From NCBI RefSeq assembly GCF_018476525.1, contig NZ_JAHCST010000034.1:29202-93201 (forward strand): DNA of 64,000 bases. Direction: 5' to 3'. Position numbers and translations under genes: made by a program. The notes under the pieces are model-generated. The model was not told where the DNA came from. It did no database searches and saw nothing but the letters and a program-made list of their open reading frames with translations. Every line of letters begins with the position of its first letter. Within the stretch, counting starts at the first letter, position 1. Below, one piece after another: positions 17,370-25,659 of this stretch. Origin of the DNA: Acrocarpospora catenulata (lineage in GTDB: Bacteria > Actinomycetota > Actinomycetes > Streptosporangiales > Streptosporangiaceae).

Positions 17370-18158
17370 CTAGGAAAGCTCGGCCGCCAGCGCGTGGTGG
17401 TCGGAGGCCGAACCGACGTCGATCACCTCGGCTCCCGCGAGCCGGGGTGCCAGCGGCGGCGAGAGGAGGATGTAGTCGGTGCGTGTGTCCACAGTCGCGC
17501 TCCCCCTGTTGCGCCGGGCGGTGACCCAGCGGTGCGATCGTGGCAGAGTGCGTAGCGCGTCGACCCAGCCGGCCGCATGCAGGCGGTCCATGACCTCGAA
17601 GCGGGGCGGGTGGCCGTACTTGTGCATGCCCGCTGCGGTGAGCCGGTGGTCGAGATCGGCCGGGTAGGGATCGTCACGGTCGAGCGCGTTGAGATCGCCG
17701 GCGAGTACGCACGGACGGGCGGCCAGCCGCTCCGGCGGGGCCAGTTTCAGCAACTCCTCGACCTCGGCCAGCCGTGAATCCTCATCGCTGTACACAAGAT
17801 GCGTCCCGAGCAGCAGCAGCGGCTCCTCGGCGTCCGGCCACGCCAGTTCGGCCTCGACGATGCAGTGGGCCAGCGTCGGCGGCGTGTGCACACGCCGCCG
17901 GAGGATCGGTGCGCGCGACACCACACACACGTTGTAGCGTCGCCCGCTCGACCGCGCGTTCGCCACCCCGACGATCGTGTGCTTCCCGTCGGCCTGCACA
18001 CCCATGGTCTCGGCGACCGCGCGCAACCTCGCGCCGTCCTCCCAGCCGACACACTCCTGCAGCACCAGCACGTCCGGCCGCGCCGCCGCGATGATCGTAA
18101 GCAGGTCCCCGAAGCGGTTCTCACCGCCGACCAGCACGTTGAGGGTCATCACCTTCAT
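17370..18158 (-). CDS. Endonuclease/exonuclease/phosphatase family protein
   Basis: A 262-residue EEP-fold metal hydrolase. The family motifs appear in order: MTLNVLVGG at the N-terminus, VLQECVGWED (metal-binding Glu), GTHLVYSDED, GDLNALDRDDPYP (catalytic Asp-Asn), DYILLSP and the C-terminal SDHHALAAEL. It lacks a signal peptide, so it acts inside the cell on a phosphodiester or phosphomonoester of unknown identity. The ATG at 18158 overlaps the stop of the short upstream frame (ATGA), which supports this start despite a poor ribosome site. Confidence 0.85.
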   Translation of the reverse strand: MKVMTLNVLVGGENRFGDLLTIIAAARPDVLVLQECVGWEDGARLRAVAETMGVQADGKHTIVGVANARSSGRRYNVCVVSRAPILRRRVHTPPTLAHCIVEAELAWPDAEEPLLLLGTHLVYSDEDSRLAEVEELLKLAPPERLAARPCVLAGDLNALDRDDPYPADLDHRLTAAGMHKYGHPPRFEVMDRLHAAGWVDALRTLPRSHRWVTARRNRGSATVDTRTDYILLSPPLAPRLAGAEVIDVGSASDHHALAAELS

Positions 18159-18301
18159 GCGCGGGCACTCAGGCGAGGCGAGGTGTCCGTGAGGCGCCGA
18201 CGCGACGAGACCGCCAGGTCGCTCAAATCTCGGAGAAGGACCGGGGACGGAGGCGCCTGGAGTTCTTCGGCCACCTTCGTCCGCATCGCGTCGTCGTCCA
18301 T
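18155..18301 (-). CDS. Small hypothetical protein, 48 residues
   Basis: A short frame starting MDDDAMRTKVAEELQAP and ending in a Ser/Arg-rich tail. AAGGA lies eleven bases before its ATG. Its TGA overlaps the ATG of the EEP-family gene (ATGA), the pattern of translational coupling. I do not recognise the product; it may be a real small protein or a leader frame that drives translation of the downstream gene. An N-terminal extension of the same frame reaches 18370. Confidence 0.45.
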   Translation of the reverse strand: MDDDAMRTKVAEELQAPPSPVLLRDLSDLAVSSRRRLTDTSPRLSARA

Positions 18302-18545
18302 GCGGGCCCCTGTTCCTTGACGAGTACTGCCACGGACTCGGAAACTTACGCCCCTCCGGGAAGTGATCATTCCAGGTCTGGCAGGCGATCTCTACGATCA
18401 CCCATCACCTTGCCCTCAGCTCGACCGGTACCCGCGCTTGGCCGCACGCTTTCCCGACGGCGCGGTCTGACCCGCGCGCTCACTACGGACTGTCACCGAC
18501 GACTGTGACCTACGCGGCGTTGCCGGCGCTGGTAGCCTCGCGCCC

Positions 18546-19253
18546 GTGGATCATGGAGCTGAACTTGTCGACCGGGTCATCGAGTCGGTTGCGGCCAACC
18601 CAGGTCGCCTGTTCGCCGAACACGACCGGTGGCTGGGGCCGTGGATCGAGGGTGAACCCGAGCCGATGGCGGCCGAGTCGCTGGAGAAGCTGACGCTGCC
18701 GAGTGGTCGGCCGCTCCCGCCTGGCCTGCGTAAGTGGCTGGCCTTCGACACCAGCCTCTTGCGCCGGTCCGGCTGGTTCGCCGCCGAGGACACCGGTCAG
18801 CTCGCCCGGGTCACGCTGACGGACTTCGTCCGTACGATCGAGATACGCGGGTACGAGGGCACCGACCTCGACGAGCCCGACGAGGAGGGCGTGTCCTGGA
18901 ACGACATCTGGGGACGCGACGCGCTTCAACCTTTGTCCCGCTTCGAGGAATGCCTGCCGCTACCCAGCCCGGGACGAAGCGTCGGCCTTCATCTGGTCCT
19001 CGTGGCCGACGAACCGGACAAGTTCGGCGAGTACCCCGTGTTCTACTACGCCGACCTCGCTCGCGACGTGCCGGAATTCGGCGTGCAGTACCCCGGCTTC
19101 GACGTGTACCTCGCGCACATGGCCGGCGTGCTGGACATCGATTTCTCACGCGGGATCACCGCCCTGGAGACCCACCCGGACTACGGCTCCCGAATGCGTC
19201 ACCACGCTCAGCACTGCTTCAACGGCGCATTCAGCGGATTCCCATTCGCGTAA
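18546..19253 (+). CDS. Hypothetical protein, possibly SMI1/KNR4 (SUKH)-like
   Basis: A 235-residue acidic, soluble protein with no signal peptide. The part around LPPGLRKWLAFDTSLLRRSG looks like the start of a SUKH/SMI1-KNR4 domain, and later segments (VLVADEPDKFGEYPVFYYAD, PGFDVYLAHMAGVLDID) fit the same fold, but I am not certain. SUKH proteins often act as immunity proteins against secreted nuclease toxins; no toxin gene is visible here. The start is GTG and has only a weak ribosome site. It stands alone between minus-strand genes. Confidence 0.6.
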   Translation: MDHGAELVDRVIESVAANPGRLFAEHDRWLGPWIEGEPEPMAAESLEKLTLPSGRPLPPGLRKWLAFDTSLLRRSGWFAAEDTGQLARVTLTDFVRTIEIRGYEGTDLDEPDEEGVSWNDIWGRDALQPLSRFEECLPLPSPGRSVGLHLVLVADEPDKFGEYPVFYYADLARDVPEFGVQYPGFDVYLAHMAGVLDIDFSRGITALETHPDYGSRMRHHAQHCFNGAFSGFPFA

Positions 19254-19320
19254 CGTGACGCCCTTGCCGCCGTCACGGAGGAGAAGCGGTTGGCGGCCAG
19301 AGGCGAGCTGATCGACGCGA

Positions 19321-20106
19321 TCACGACATCAGGGCGCCAAACCAGAGTTGTTCATACTGCTCGATGTACTCCGCGTCGCTCCGCCACGCGTCACCGTGAC
19401 CCTCATGCCACAGCCTCGCCCATGGCTGGACACCGTCGATGGCTTGCTGCCGAAGGAAATCATGCATTGCACGAGTGCGCTGGCTGAGCAGTGGCGCTAA
19501 GCACTGACGCTGGGCCTCATCCAGTCCGTACGCGTCAGCGAAGATCCGTAGCCGCATCGCGGCGTCGTCACGCTGCCAGGTCGGGTGCGCCGACAGCGGG
19601 ACGAATCCGTGCAGAGCGTAGGCGACATCCCACAAGCGGGTCCCGGGCCCTGCTCCGTCCCAATCGATGAACACCCACTCCTGATCACCGTTCACCACCA
19701 GATTCCACGGAGCCAGATCGTGATGAGCGATGATGTCGGCACCGTCCGCCGGGATGAACACCCGCCAGCAGGCGTCTGCCGGCGGTACGAAGCCCTGCAC
19801 CGCGTCATGGAAATCTCGGATCAGACGCGCGACGCGCGCAAGCCGATGGACGGGATCCAGCAGGGCGAAATGATCCGGCCATACGACCGCGCCGGGCACG
19901 AAGGTCAGCACCTCACGCCCTCGGTCGTCGATACCGAGAGGGCGAGGAGCACCTGGAAATCCCACCTCATGCAGATGAGTGAGCAAGGCGTGTACGGCGG
20001 GCGTCCAGGGACCGGCAGGACGACGCACCGTGTCTCCCACCCGAACAACTCCGATACTGACATTTCCGCCAGAGAGCGGCTCTTCATCAGGCTGCACATC
20101 GTCCAT
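19321..20106 (-). CDS. Aminoglycoside phosphotransferase (APH) family kinase
   Basis: A 261-residue kinase-like protein. The catalytic Brenner motif is HHDLAPWNLVV (HxDxxxxN) and the metal-binding motif is FIDWDGAGPGTRLWD, both intact. The N-terminal part has GGNVSIGVVRVGDTVRR, a typical nucleotide-binding strand pair. Family members phosphorylate aminoglycosides, choline, homoserine or other small alcohols; the substrate cannot be told. The ATG at 20106 gives a normal length. It lies 53 bases downstream of the DinB gene and is probably co-transcribed with it. Confidence 0.85.
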   Translation of the reverse strand: MDDVQPDEEPLSGGNVSIGVVRVGDTVRRPAGPWTPAVHALLTHLHEVGFPGAPRPLGIDDRGREVLTFVPGAVVWPDHFALLDPVHRLARVARLIRDFHDAVQGFVPPADACWRVFIPADGADIIAHHDLAPWNLVVNGDQEWVFIDWDGAGPGTRLWDVAYALHGFVPLSAHPTWQRDDAAMRLRIFADAYGLDEAQRQCLAPLLSQRTRAMHDFLRQQAIDGVQPWARLWHEGHGDAWRSDAEYIEQYEQLWFGALMS

Positions 20107-20159
20107 GTCCGGCAGTAAACCCGGACCGCTCTCAACCGGCGACAGGGTTTGGGAGCGGA

Positions 20160-20663
20160 TCAGGCGCCGGTGACGCCGTCGGCCATCTCCCGGAGTAGGT
20201 CGAGATGCCCGTTGTGTCGGGCTGTCTCCTCGATCAGATGCATGATGATCCACCTCAGGGTCACGTGCCAGCCGTCACGGATCGGTCGCTTTGCCCGGTC
20301 GTCGAGATCGTGGGAGGCGACGAGCTCGCGGTACCGGGCGCACTGGGCCTCGTATTCGGCCAGGAGTTGGGCCAGGGGCACCTCTACGGCGATGCGCATC
20401 TCCCGGTCAGGGTCGTCGTCCGTCCACGGTCCGCGGTCTTCCTCCCCGAGGAAGACGATCTGGAACCAGGAGTACTCGACCCAGCGCAGATGGCTCACGA
20501 GGCCGGACATCGTCATCAGCGGCGAGGTGGACAGGGGAGCGCTGCGCGCGTGCTCCTCCGATACTCCGTCGCATTTTGCATGAACGGTGGCCCTGACGTA
20601 GTCGAGGAAGGTGGTGAGCGTGGGACGCTCGTCCCAGTCCTGGGGCGTGTCAGTTCGGATCAT
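20160..20663 (-). CDS. DinB family protein (DUF664)
   Basis: A 167-residue four-helix-bundle protein of the DinB/YfiT superfamily. Metal-binding His candidates are in VSHLRWVEYSWF and in the C-terminal MHLIEETARHNGHLDLLRE, the family signature. In actinomycetes the superfamily includes mycothiol-dependent transferases, and DUF664 members are thought to be similar; activity here is unknown. The ATG at 20663 has AGGA eight bases upstream. The frame stays open well upstream but that part lacks family sequence. It leads a two-gene unit with the APH kinase. Confidence 0.85.
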   Translation of the reverse strand: MIRTDTPQDWDERPTLTTFLDYVRATVHAKCDGVSEEHARSAPLSTSPLMTMSGLVSHLRWVEYSWFQIVFLGEEDRGPWTDDDPDREMRIAVEVPLAQLLAEYEAQCARYRELVASHDLDDRAKRPIRDGWHVTLRWIIMHLIEETARHNGHLDLLREMADGVTGA

Positions 20664-20795
20664 GAGCCGAATCCTGGTCGACGGCCACGCGGGTGTCGAT
20701 TGATTTCCCGCCTCGGGGCAGGGGCGGCCGGATGTGCCCAGCCAGGCTGATTCCACCGGAGGCCTCGACCCCAGGGTGGGGACCGGCGACGACGA

Positions 20796-20823
20796 GGGCG
20801 GGCCGCCGATTGGCGGCCCGCCC
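20796..20823 (-). terminator. Strong hairpin after the X-Pro peptidase gene
   Basis: GGGCGGGCCGCC and GGCGGCCCGCCC form a perfect 12-bp stem with a four-base loop, 18 bases beyond the peptidase stop codon. It is a likely intrinsic terminator without a T-run. Confidence 0.75.
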
Positions 20824-20841
20824 GGCTGGTTGGGGCTGGGG

Positions 20842-22761
20842 TCAGCCGTTGGCCGTGGTGAAAGCGGCCGTTCCGCCGACGAGGGGCAGGGTGACCGTGC
20901 TCTTTGTCGTGTCGAGGTGCAGGGTCGCGCCGGGGGTGGGGCGGATGGTGTACTCGTAGTCGCTCGACAGCAGCACGATGCCGATGCGGTGTCCCGTCTG
21001 GAACACGTAGTCATGCGGCTGCATGTCGAAGTCGAGGCGGTACGGGCTGCCCGGCTTGACCGGCTCGGTCTTCGAGATCGACTTGCGGTTCTGCGGGTCC
21101 GCCCAGCCCCGGGTGATGATCTTCGCCTTGCCGTTCTGGTCGTAGTCCACGAGCAGGGCCGTGACGTTCGCGGCCGGCTGGTCGTAGCTCATCCGCAGCG
21201 ACACCAGCGGCGTGCCGCTGAGCCGGACCGCGCCGGTCAGCGTCCCCGACTTGTACGCGAGGCGGTTGGGGGACGTGACGGCGTCGGAGAGGGCCAGCGC
21301 CCGCTTCGAGGCGTCGTCCACGATGGTCTCGGTCACCGGCTGGCCCACGCGGGTCTTGTCGTCGGTGAGGACGCCGAAGGTCCCGTCCGTGCTGGGGGCC
21401 AGGTTGAGCTCGGTGGCCGCCGCGGCCGGTTCGGGCCACTCGGGGTATTCGACCAGCGTCCTGTCCTCGCGCTGGACCAGCGCCCGAGGGTCGTTCTCCA
21501 CGCCGTTCTCGTAGCCCCACAGGTAGCGGGTGAACCAGCGGTTGAGCACGTTGAGGCTGGGGGAGCCGCCGTGCCCGCCCTGGTGCAGGTAGATCTTGTG
21601 CGGGACGCCGCGCGCCTTGAGCGCCTCGTACCACTGCGCGGCGTGCTTGGTCTTGACGTTCCAGTCGTTGAGCCCGTGCGCGACCAGCACCGCCGCGTGG
21701 ACCTTGTCGACGTCGTTCATGTAGTTGCGCTCGTCCCAGAAGGCGCTGTAGTCGCCGGTGACCCGGTCCTGCGCGTTCGCGAGCTGTTCGATGACGCTCT
21801 GGCAGATCTGCTTGTCCGCGCGGGTGTAGACGTACTCGGCGAGCACGTCGGCGTCCTCGCCCTGGTAGCCGCCGGGTGCGACCACGGCGCCGTTCGCGCG
21901 GTAGTAGTCGTACCAGCTGGAGATCGCCGAGATCGGCACGATGGCCTCAAGGCCTTCGACGCCGGTGCTCGCGACCGCGTTGGGCAGGGTGCCGTTGTAC
22001 GAGGTGCCGATCATGCCGACCTTGCCGGTCGTCCAGGTCGCCGTGACTTCCCTGCCGCTGGCGTCATACGCCTTCGCGCGGCCGTTCAGCCAGTCCACGA
22101 CGGACTTGGCGCCGATGGTCTCGTTGCGCCCACCGGTGGTCGGGCAGCCGTCGGACTTGCCGCTGCCCAGCGACTCGGCGTGGACCACCGCGAAGCCGCG
22201 GGGCAGCCAGTTGGACTCGTGGCTGGTGCTGATGGCGGGCTGCGGGCCGGTGCCGGTCGCGGCCTCCTCGGCGTCGGCCGTGGCGGTCGTGGCGGCCAGC
22301 CGCTCGTCGGTCGCCGGCTCCTTCACCGAACCGCCGCGGTTCTGCCAGCCCTTGCCCGGGCGGAGCGCCTCGTGGAGTTCGTGATTGACGTTGTGGTTCG
22401 TGATCGGGTTGCCGCCCGCGTAGTACGGGCTGACCTCGTACACGACGGGCGATTTCAAGCCGGCCGTCTCGGTCTCCCGGAGCCGGGTGACCTCGGCGTG
22501 CACCCGGTCGTTCCGGCCGTCGCCGTCACTGTCGATCGGGGTCTCGATCCACATCTCCTCGCGGATCCAGTCGTTGCGGTTCGTGGAGAACACCGGCTGG
22601 GCCATGCCGTCCACGAAGACCGGTCCGACGGCCGCGTTGGCGGTGGCCGAGATCGCGGGAACCCCGGCAAGGGTCATGGCGGCGGCGAGACCCAGAGCAG
22701 CGGTGCCGCGGCGTAAAGAGGTTGGTGCCAGTTGGCCCATTCTCCGGCGTGACAAAGACAT
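20842..22761 (-). CDS. Secreted X-Pro dipeptidyl-peptidase (S15 family)
   Basis: A 639-residue exported peptidase. A signal peptide of about 45 residues ends near ATANAAVG. The mature part has an alpha/beta-hydrolase domain with nucleophile GTSYNGTLP (GxSYxG), the Asp in GLNDWNVK and the His in HQGGHGGSP, then the C-terminal jelly-roll domain of the S15/CocE family. It removes X-Pro dipeptides from peptides outside the cell, or hydrolyses related esters. The ATG at 22761 has GGGAAGG six bases upstream; the longer frame is rejected. A terminator follows it. It appears to be a single-gene unit. Confidence 0.92.
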   Translation of the reverse strand: MSLSRRRMGQLAPTSLRRGTAALGLAAAMTLAGVPAISATANAAVGPVFVDGMAQPVFSTNRNDWIREEMWIETPIDSDGDGRNDRVHAEVTRLRETETAGLKSPVVYEVSPYYAGGNPITNHNVNHELHEALRPGKGWQNRGGSVKEPATDERLAATTATADAEEAATGTGPQPAISTSHESNWLPRGFAVVHAESLGSGKSDGCPTTGGRNETIGAKSVVDWLNGRAKAYDASGREVTATWTTGKVGMIGTSYNGTLPNAVASTGVEGLEAIVPISAISSWYDYYRANGAVVAPGGYQGEDADVLAEYVYTRADKQICQSVIEQLANAQDRVTGDYSAFWDERNYMNDVDKVHAAVLVAHGLNDWNVKTKHAAQWYEALKARGVPHKIYLHQGGHGGSPSLNVLNRWFTRYLWGYENGVENDPRALVQREDRTLVEYPEWPEPAAAATELNLAPSTDGTFGVLTDDKTRVGQPVTETIVDDASKRALALSDAVTSPNRLAYKSGTLTGAVRLSGTPLVSLRMSYDQPAANVTALLVDYDQNGKAKIITRGWADPQNRKSISKTEPVKPGSPYRLDFDMQPHDYVFQTGHRIGIVLLSSDYEYTIRPTPGATLHLDTTKSTVTLPLVGGTAAFTTANG

Positions 22762-22858
22762 GGCAAACCTTCCCGAACGATCAGCTAGGGACCGGAAAAT
22801 CGGCGCCATGCAGGTCGGTGGACCGAAAGAAGGCGCCCCAAGAATGATCTAGGCTCGC

Positions 22859-22871
22859 CGAATGTCATTCG
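22859..22871. promoter_or_regulatory. Palindrome in the peptidase promoter region
   Basis: CGAATGTCATTCG is a perfect palindrome with a single central base, about 100 bases upstream of the X-Pro peptidase start. It may bind a dimeric regulator; no family can be named. Confidence 0.35.
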
Positions 22872-22939
22872 ATGGCTGTTTTGTCTCAGTTCAATCTCGA
22901 TCAGGCCATTTAGGGCATTTGTTGCTGTGGAGACGCCCG

Positions 22940-23869
22940 TCACCCCTGGCGCCGGTACCTGCCGGGTGCGGTGCCGTACCGGCGTTTGAAGGCGTTGGCG
23001 AAGGCGAACTCGGAGGTGTAGCCGACCTGGCCGGCGATGGTGCTCAGCGGGGCGTCGGTCTGCCGGAGGAGTCGTGCGGCGGTGGTCATGCGCCACCACG
23101 TGAGGTAGGTCAGCGGTGGCCGGCCGACGAGGGCGGCGAAGCGGCGGGCGAACGGGGCGCGTGACAGCCGGGCCTCGGCGGCCAGCGCGGCGACGGTCCA
23201 CGGCCGTGCGGGGTCGTTGTGCATGGCCTGTAGCGCTGTGGCGGTGGCGGGGTCGTTGAGTGCCGCGGCCCAGCCCGTGGCGCGGGGTGTGTCGCGGAGC
23301 CCGCTGCGCAGGATGTACAGCAGGAGCGTGTCGAGCAACGCCGGGATGAGCGCGTCGGTGCCGAGGCGGGGCCGTGCCAGTTCGGTGGCGAGCAGGTCGA
23401 CGGTGGCCCGGAGCTCGGGGCGCTGGTCGAGATGAGCGGGTATGAGGACCAGTTCCGGCAGGTCATGCAGGAGCGGGTGGATGAGGGCCGGGTCGAGTTC
23501 GTAGGCACCGCAGAGGATCACGGTGGCCGGGCCGCCGGTGCCGGAAGGGGTGCCGTCGGTGTCGACGGCGTATCGCCGCAGAACGGCGAGGTCGTCTGGA
23601 CGGCACGCCGGTGCGGTGGACCGGGTGGACGGGCTGTCGGCCAGGGCGTGGCCCTGACCGTGGGGACGGAACACGACGTCCCCGGCGGCCAAGGGCAGTG
23701 GGTCGTCGCCCGGCCGGATGAGCCAGCACGCCCCCTGCAGGATCACCTGGAAGCCCACGGCACCGGGCACGGGAGCGAACCGCTGCGCCCAAGGGGCGTG
23801 CCAGGTGACCTGCACCGAACGAGGCTGGCCGGTACGCATGACCGCGAGCACGTCGCTCAGCACATCCAT
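22940..23869 (-). CDS. AraC family regulator with N-terminal cupin
   Basis: A 309-residue regulator. The N-terminal cupin-like domain has GFQVILQGACWLIRPGDDP and AAGDVVFRPHGQGHALAD. The C-terminal AraC-type double helix-turn-helix includes WTVAALAAEARLSRAPFARR and the second helix IAGQVGYTSEFAFANAFKRR. It is divergent from the oxidoreductase at 23957, with 87 bases between, the usual arrangement for regulators that switch on an adjacent MDR-type gene. The ATG at 23869 begins MDVLSDVLAVMRTG, typical of the family. Confidence 0.93.
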   Translation of the reverse strand: MDVLSDVLAVMRTGQPRSVQVTWHAPWAQRFAPVPGAVGFQVILQGACWLIRPGDDPLPLAAGDVVFRPHGQGHALADSPSTRSTAPACRPDDLAVLRRYAVDTDGTPSGTGGPATVILCGAYELDPALIHPLLHDLPELVLIPAHLDQRPELRATVDLLATELARPRLGTDALIPALLDTLLLYILRSGLRDTPRATGWAAALNDPATATALQAMHNDPARPWTVAALAAEARLSRAPFARRFAALVGRPPLTYLTWWRMTTAARLLRQTDAPLSTIAGQVGYTSEFAFANAFKRRYGTAPGRYRRQG

Positions 23870-23956
23870 CGCGCGAGTCTATGACCGAGACGATCACGTA
23901 TAAAACGAGGATCATTAAGCATTCAGCGTCTTCAGTCCCGTTCGTAGGTTGGGCGC

Positions 23957-24886
23957 ATGAAAGCTATGCGAATCCATCAGTACGGCGATGTGTCGGTCAT
24001 CCGGCATGACGATGTTCCCCGCCCGGTGCCTGGCGACGGCCAGGTGCTCCTCCACGTCGCCGCGACATCGTTCAACCCGTCCGAGATCGGGTTGCGCCGC
24101 GGCTTGCTGCGCTCGGTGTTCCCGCTCGACCTGCCGTACACCCTTGGCGGTGATGTCGCCGGGGTCGTCGCCGAGGTCGGTGCGGGAGTGTCCGCGTTCG
24201 CCGTCGGAGACCGGGTCATCGGCCGGCTCGACGGTGGCGCGGCGGCCGAGTACGCGATCGCCCCGGCCGAGGTCCTGGTGGCGGCGCCCGCCTCCGTTCC
24301 GCTGGCCCATGCCGCGGCCATGCCGATCGCCGGGGTCACCGCGTGGCAGGCGGTCGAGCACGCGGACCTCAAGCCGGGCCGGCGGGTGCTGGTCAACGGC
24401 ACGGGCGCGGTCGGCAGGTTCGCCGTTCAGCTGGCCAAGCACCTCGGGGCGTACGTGATCGCCACCGCGGGCCCACGCGGCGCCGAGGCGGTCCGGCGGC
24501 TGGGCGCCGATCGGATCGTCGACTACACCACCACATCTGTGGTCGACGCGCTGGACGAGCCGGTGGACGCGCTGCTCAACTTCGCCGTGATCGACTCCTC
24601 GCAGGCCGCGGAGCTGGTGCCGCTGATCCGGCCGGGTGGTGTGCTGGTGTCCGCCACGGTCGAGGTCGGACAGTTCGCCACAGCGCAGCTCAGAGCAGTG
24701 CGCTTCGTGGTGCGCAACGACACCGATCACCTCGCCGCCTTGGTGAAGCTGGTCGACGCCGGCGTGGTGCGTGTCGACGTCGCCGCGTCCCGCCCGCTCA
24801 CCGAGCTTCCGTCGGTACACCGTGAGGCTGAGACCGGCCGGCTCCCAGGTAAGACGGTTCTCGTCCCGGGAAGGAGCCCGGTATGA
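23957..24886 (+). CDS. NADP-dependent MDR oxidoreductase (quinone oxidoreductase-like)
   Basis: A 309-residue zinc-free member of the medium-chain dehydrogenase family. The N-terminal GroES-like domain shows PYTLGGDVAGVVAEVGAGVS and the nucleotide domain shows VLVNGTGAVGRFAVQLAKH. Such enzymes reduce quinones or alpha,beta-unsaturated ketones with NADPH and help deal with reactive electrophiles. The start is ATG 23957; a second ATG at 23966 is possible since neither has a strong ribosome site. An AraC regulator gene is divergent and likely controls it. Confidence 0.9.
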   Translation: MKAMRIHQYGDVSVIRHDDVPRPVPGDGQVLLHVAATSFNPSEIGLRRGLLRSVFPLDLPYTLGGDVAGVVAEVGAGVSAFAVGDRVIGRLDGGAAAEYAIAPAEVLVAAPASVPLAHAAAMPIAGVTAWQAVEHADLKPGRRVLVNGTGAVGRFAVQLAKHLGAYVIATAGPRGAEAVRRLGADRIVDYTTTSVVDALDEPVDALLNFAVIDSSQAAELVPLIRPGGVLVSATVEVGQFATAQLRAVRFVVRNDTDHLAALVKLVDAGVVRVDVAASRPLTELPSVHREAETGRLPGKTVLVPGRSPV

Positions 24887-24978
24887 GCTGGTCATTGGAA
24901 GGCAACGAGTCCGACCTGGCCATATGGAGGGGGACCTGGATCGCGGGCCTGGCCTTCTCGCTCGGCTGACGGGCTGTT

Positions 24979-24995
24979 ATCGTCAGTTCGACGAT
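24979..24995. promoter_or_regulatory. Inverted repeat upstream of pnuC
   Basis: ATCGTC (24979-24984) and GACGAT (24990-24995) form a perfect 6-bp inverted repeat with a five-base gap, ending three bases before the GGAGG ribosome site of pnuC. Its position suits a repressor that senses NAD status, but it does not match a box I can name. Confidence 0.45.
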
Positions 24996-25008
24996 TATGG
25001 AGGTCGTG

Positions 25009-25659
25009 GTGGCGCTGACCGATGTGCTGGGCCCGCTGCTGGAGCCTGCGATCACCCTCGGTGGGGTGTCGACGAGTTGGGCGGAGCTGCTCGGGTTCGC
25101 GACGGGGGTGCTCACCGTCTGGCTGGTGGTCCGCCAGCATGTCTGGAACTGGCCGATCGGTGTGGCGAACGTCGTTCTGCTCGGGCTCGTGTTCCTGGCC
25201 GTCGGCCTGTACGCGGATGCCGCGCTGCAGATCGTCTACGTCGTCCTCGGCCTCTACGGCTGGTGGCAGTGGCTGTACGGGGGAGCCGGGCGGACCTCGC
25301 TCACCGTGTCCAGGGCCGGTCGCGTCGAGTTGGCCGCGCTCGTCCTCGCGGGCGCCGCCGTGACCGTGCTGCTCACGGTCGTGCTGTCGGTGTGGACCGA
25401 CTCGTCCGTGCCGGTGTGGGACGCGCTGACGACCGCGCTGTCCCTGATGGCGACGTACGGCCAGTGCCGCAAGCTGCTGGAGTCATGGTGGCTCTGGATC
25501 GCCGCGGATCTCATCTACATCCCGCTTTATGCGTACAAGAACCTCTATCTCACCAGCGCCCTGTACGTGATCTTCCTGGCGCTGTGCGTCGCCGGGCTGC
25601 TCGCGTGGCGCCGCGACCTGGCCTCCCGGGCGGCTTCCGCGGCGGTGTCCGCGGCATGA
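25009..25659 (+). CDS. pnuC: Nicotinamide riboside transporter PnuC
   Basis: A 216-residue integral membrane protein with about seven helices that lets nicotinamide riboside enter the cell. Family hallmarks are the Trp-rich segments HVWNWPIGVANVVLLG, GLYGWWQWLYGG and, near the end, LESWWLWIAADLIYIPLYAY. The GTG at 25009 has GGAGG five bases upstream; an ATG at 24997 overlaps that site and is less likely. It overlaps the nadR-like gene by ATGA, so uptake and phosphorylation of the riboside are made together, which traps it inside the cell. Confidence 0.93.
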   Translation: MALTDVLGPLLEPAITLGGVSTSWAELLGFATGVLTVWLVVRQHVWNWPIGVANVVLLGLVFLAVGLYADAALQIVYVVLGLYGWWQWLYGGAGRTSLTVSRAGRVELAALVLAGAAVTVLLTVVLSVWTDSSVPVWDALTTALSLMATYGQCRKLLESWWLWIAADLIYIPLYAYKNLYLTSALYVIFLALCVAGLLAWRRDLASRAASAAVSAA

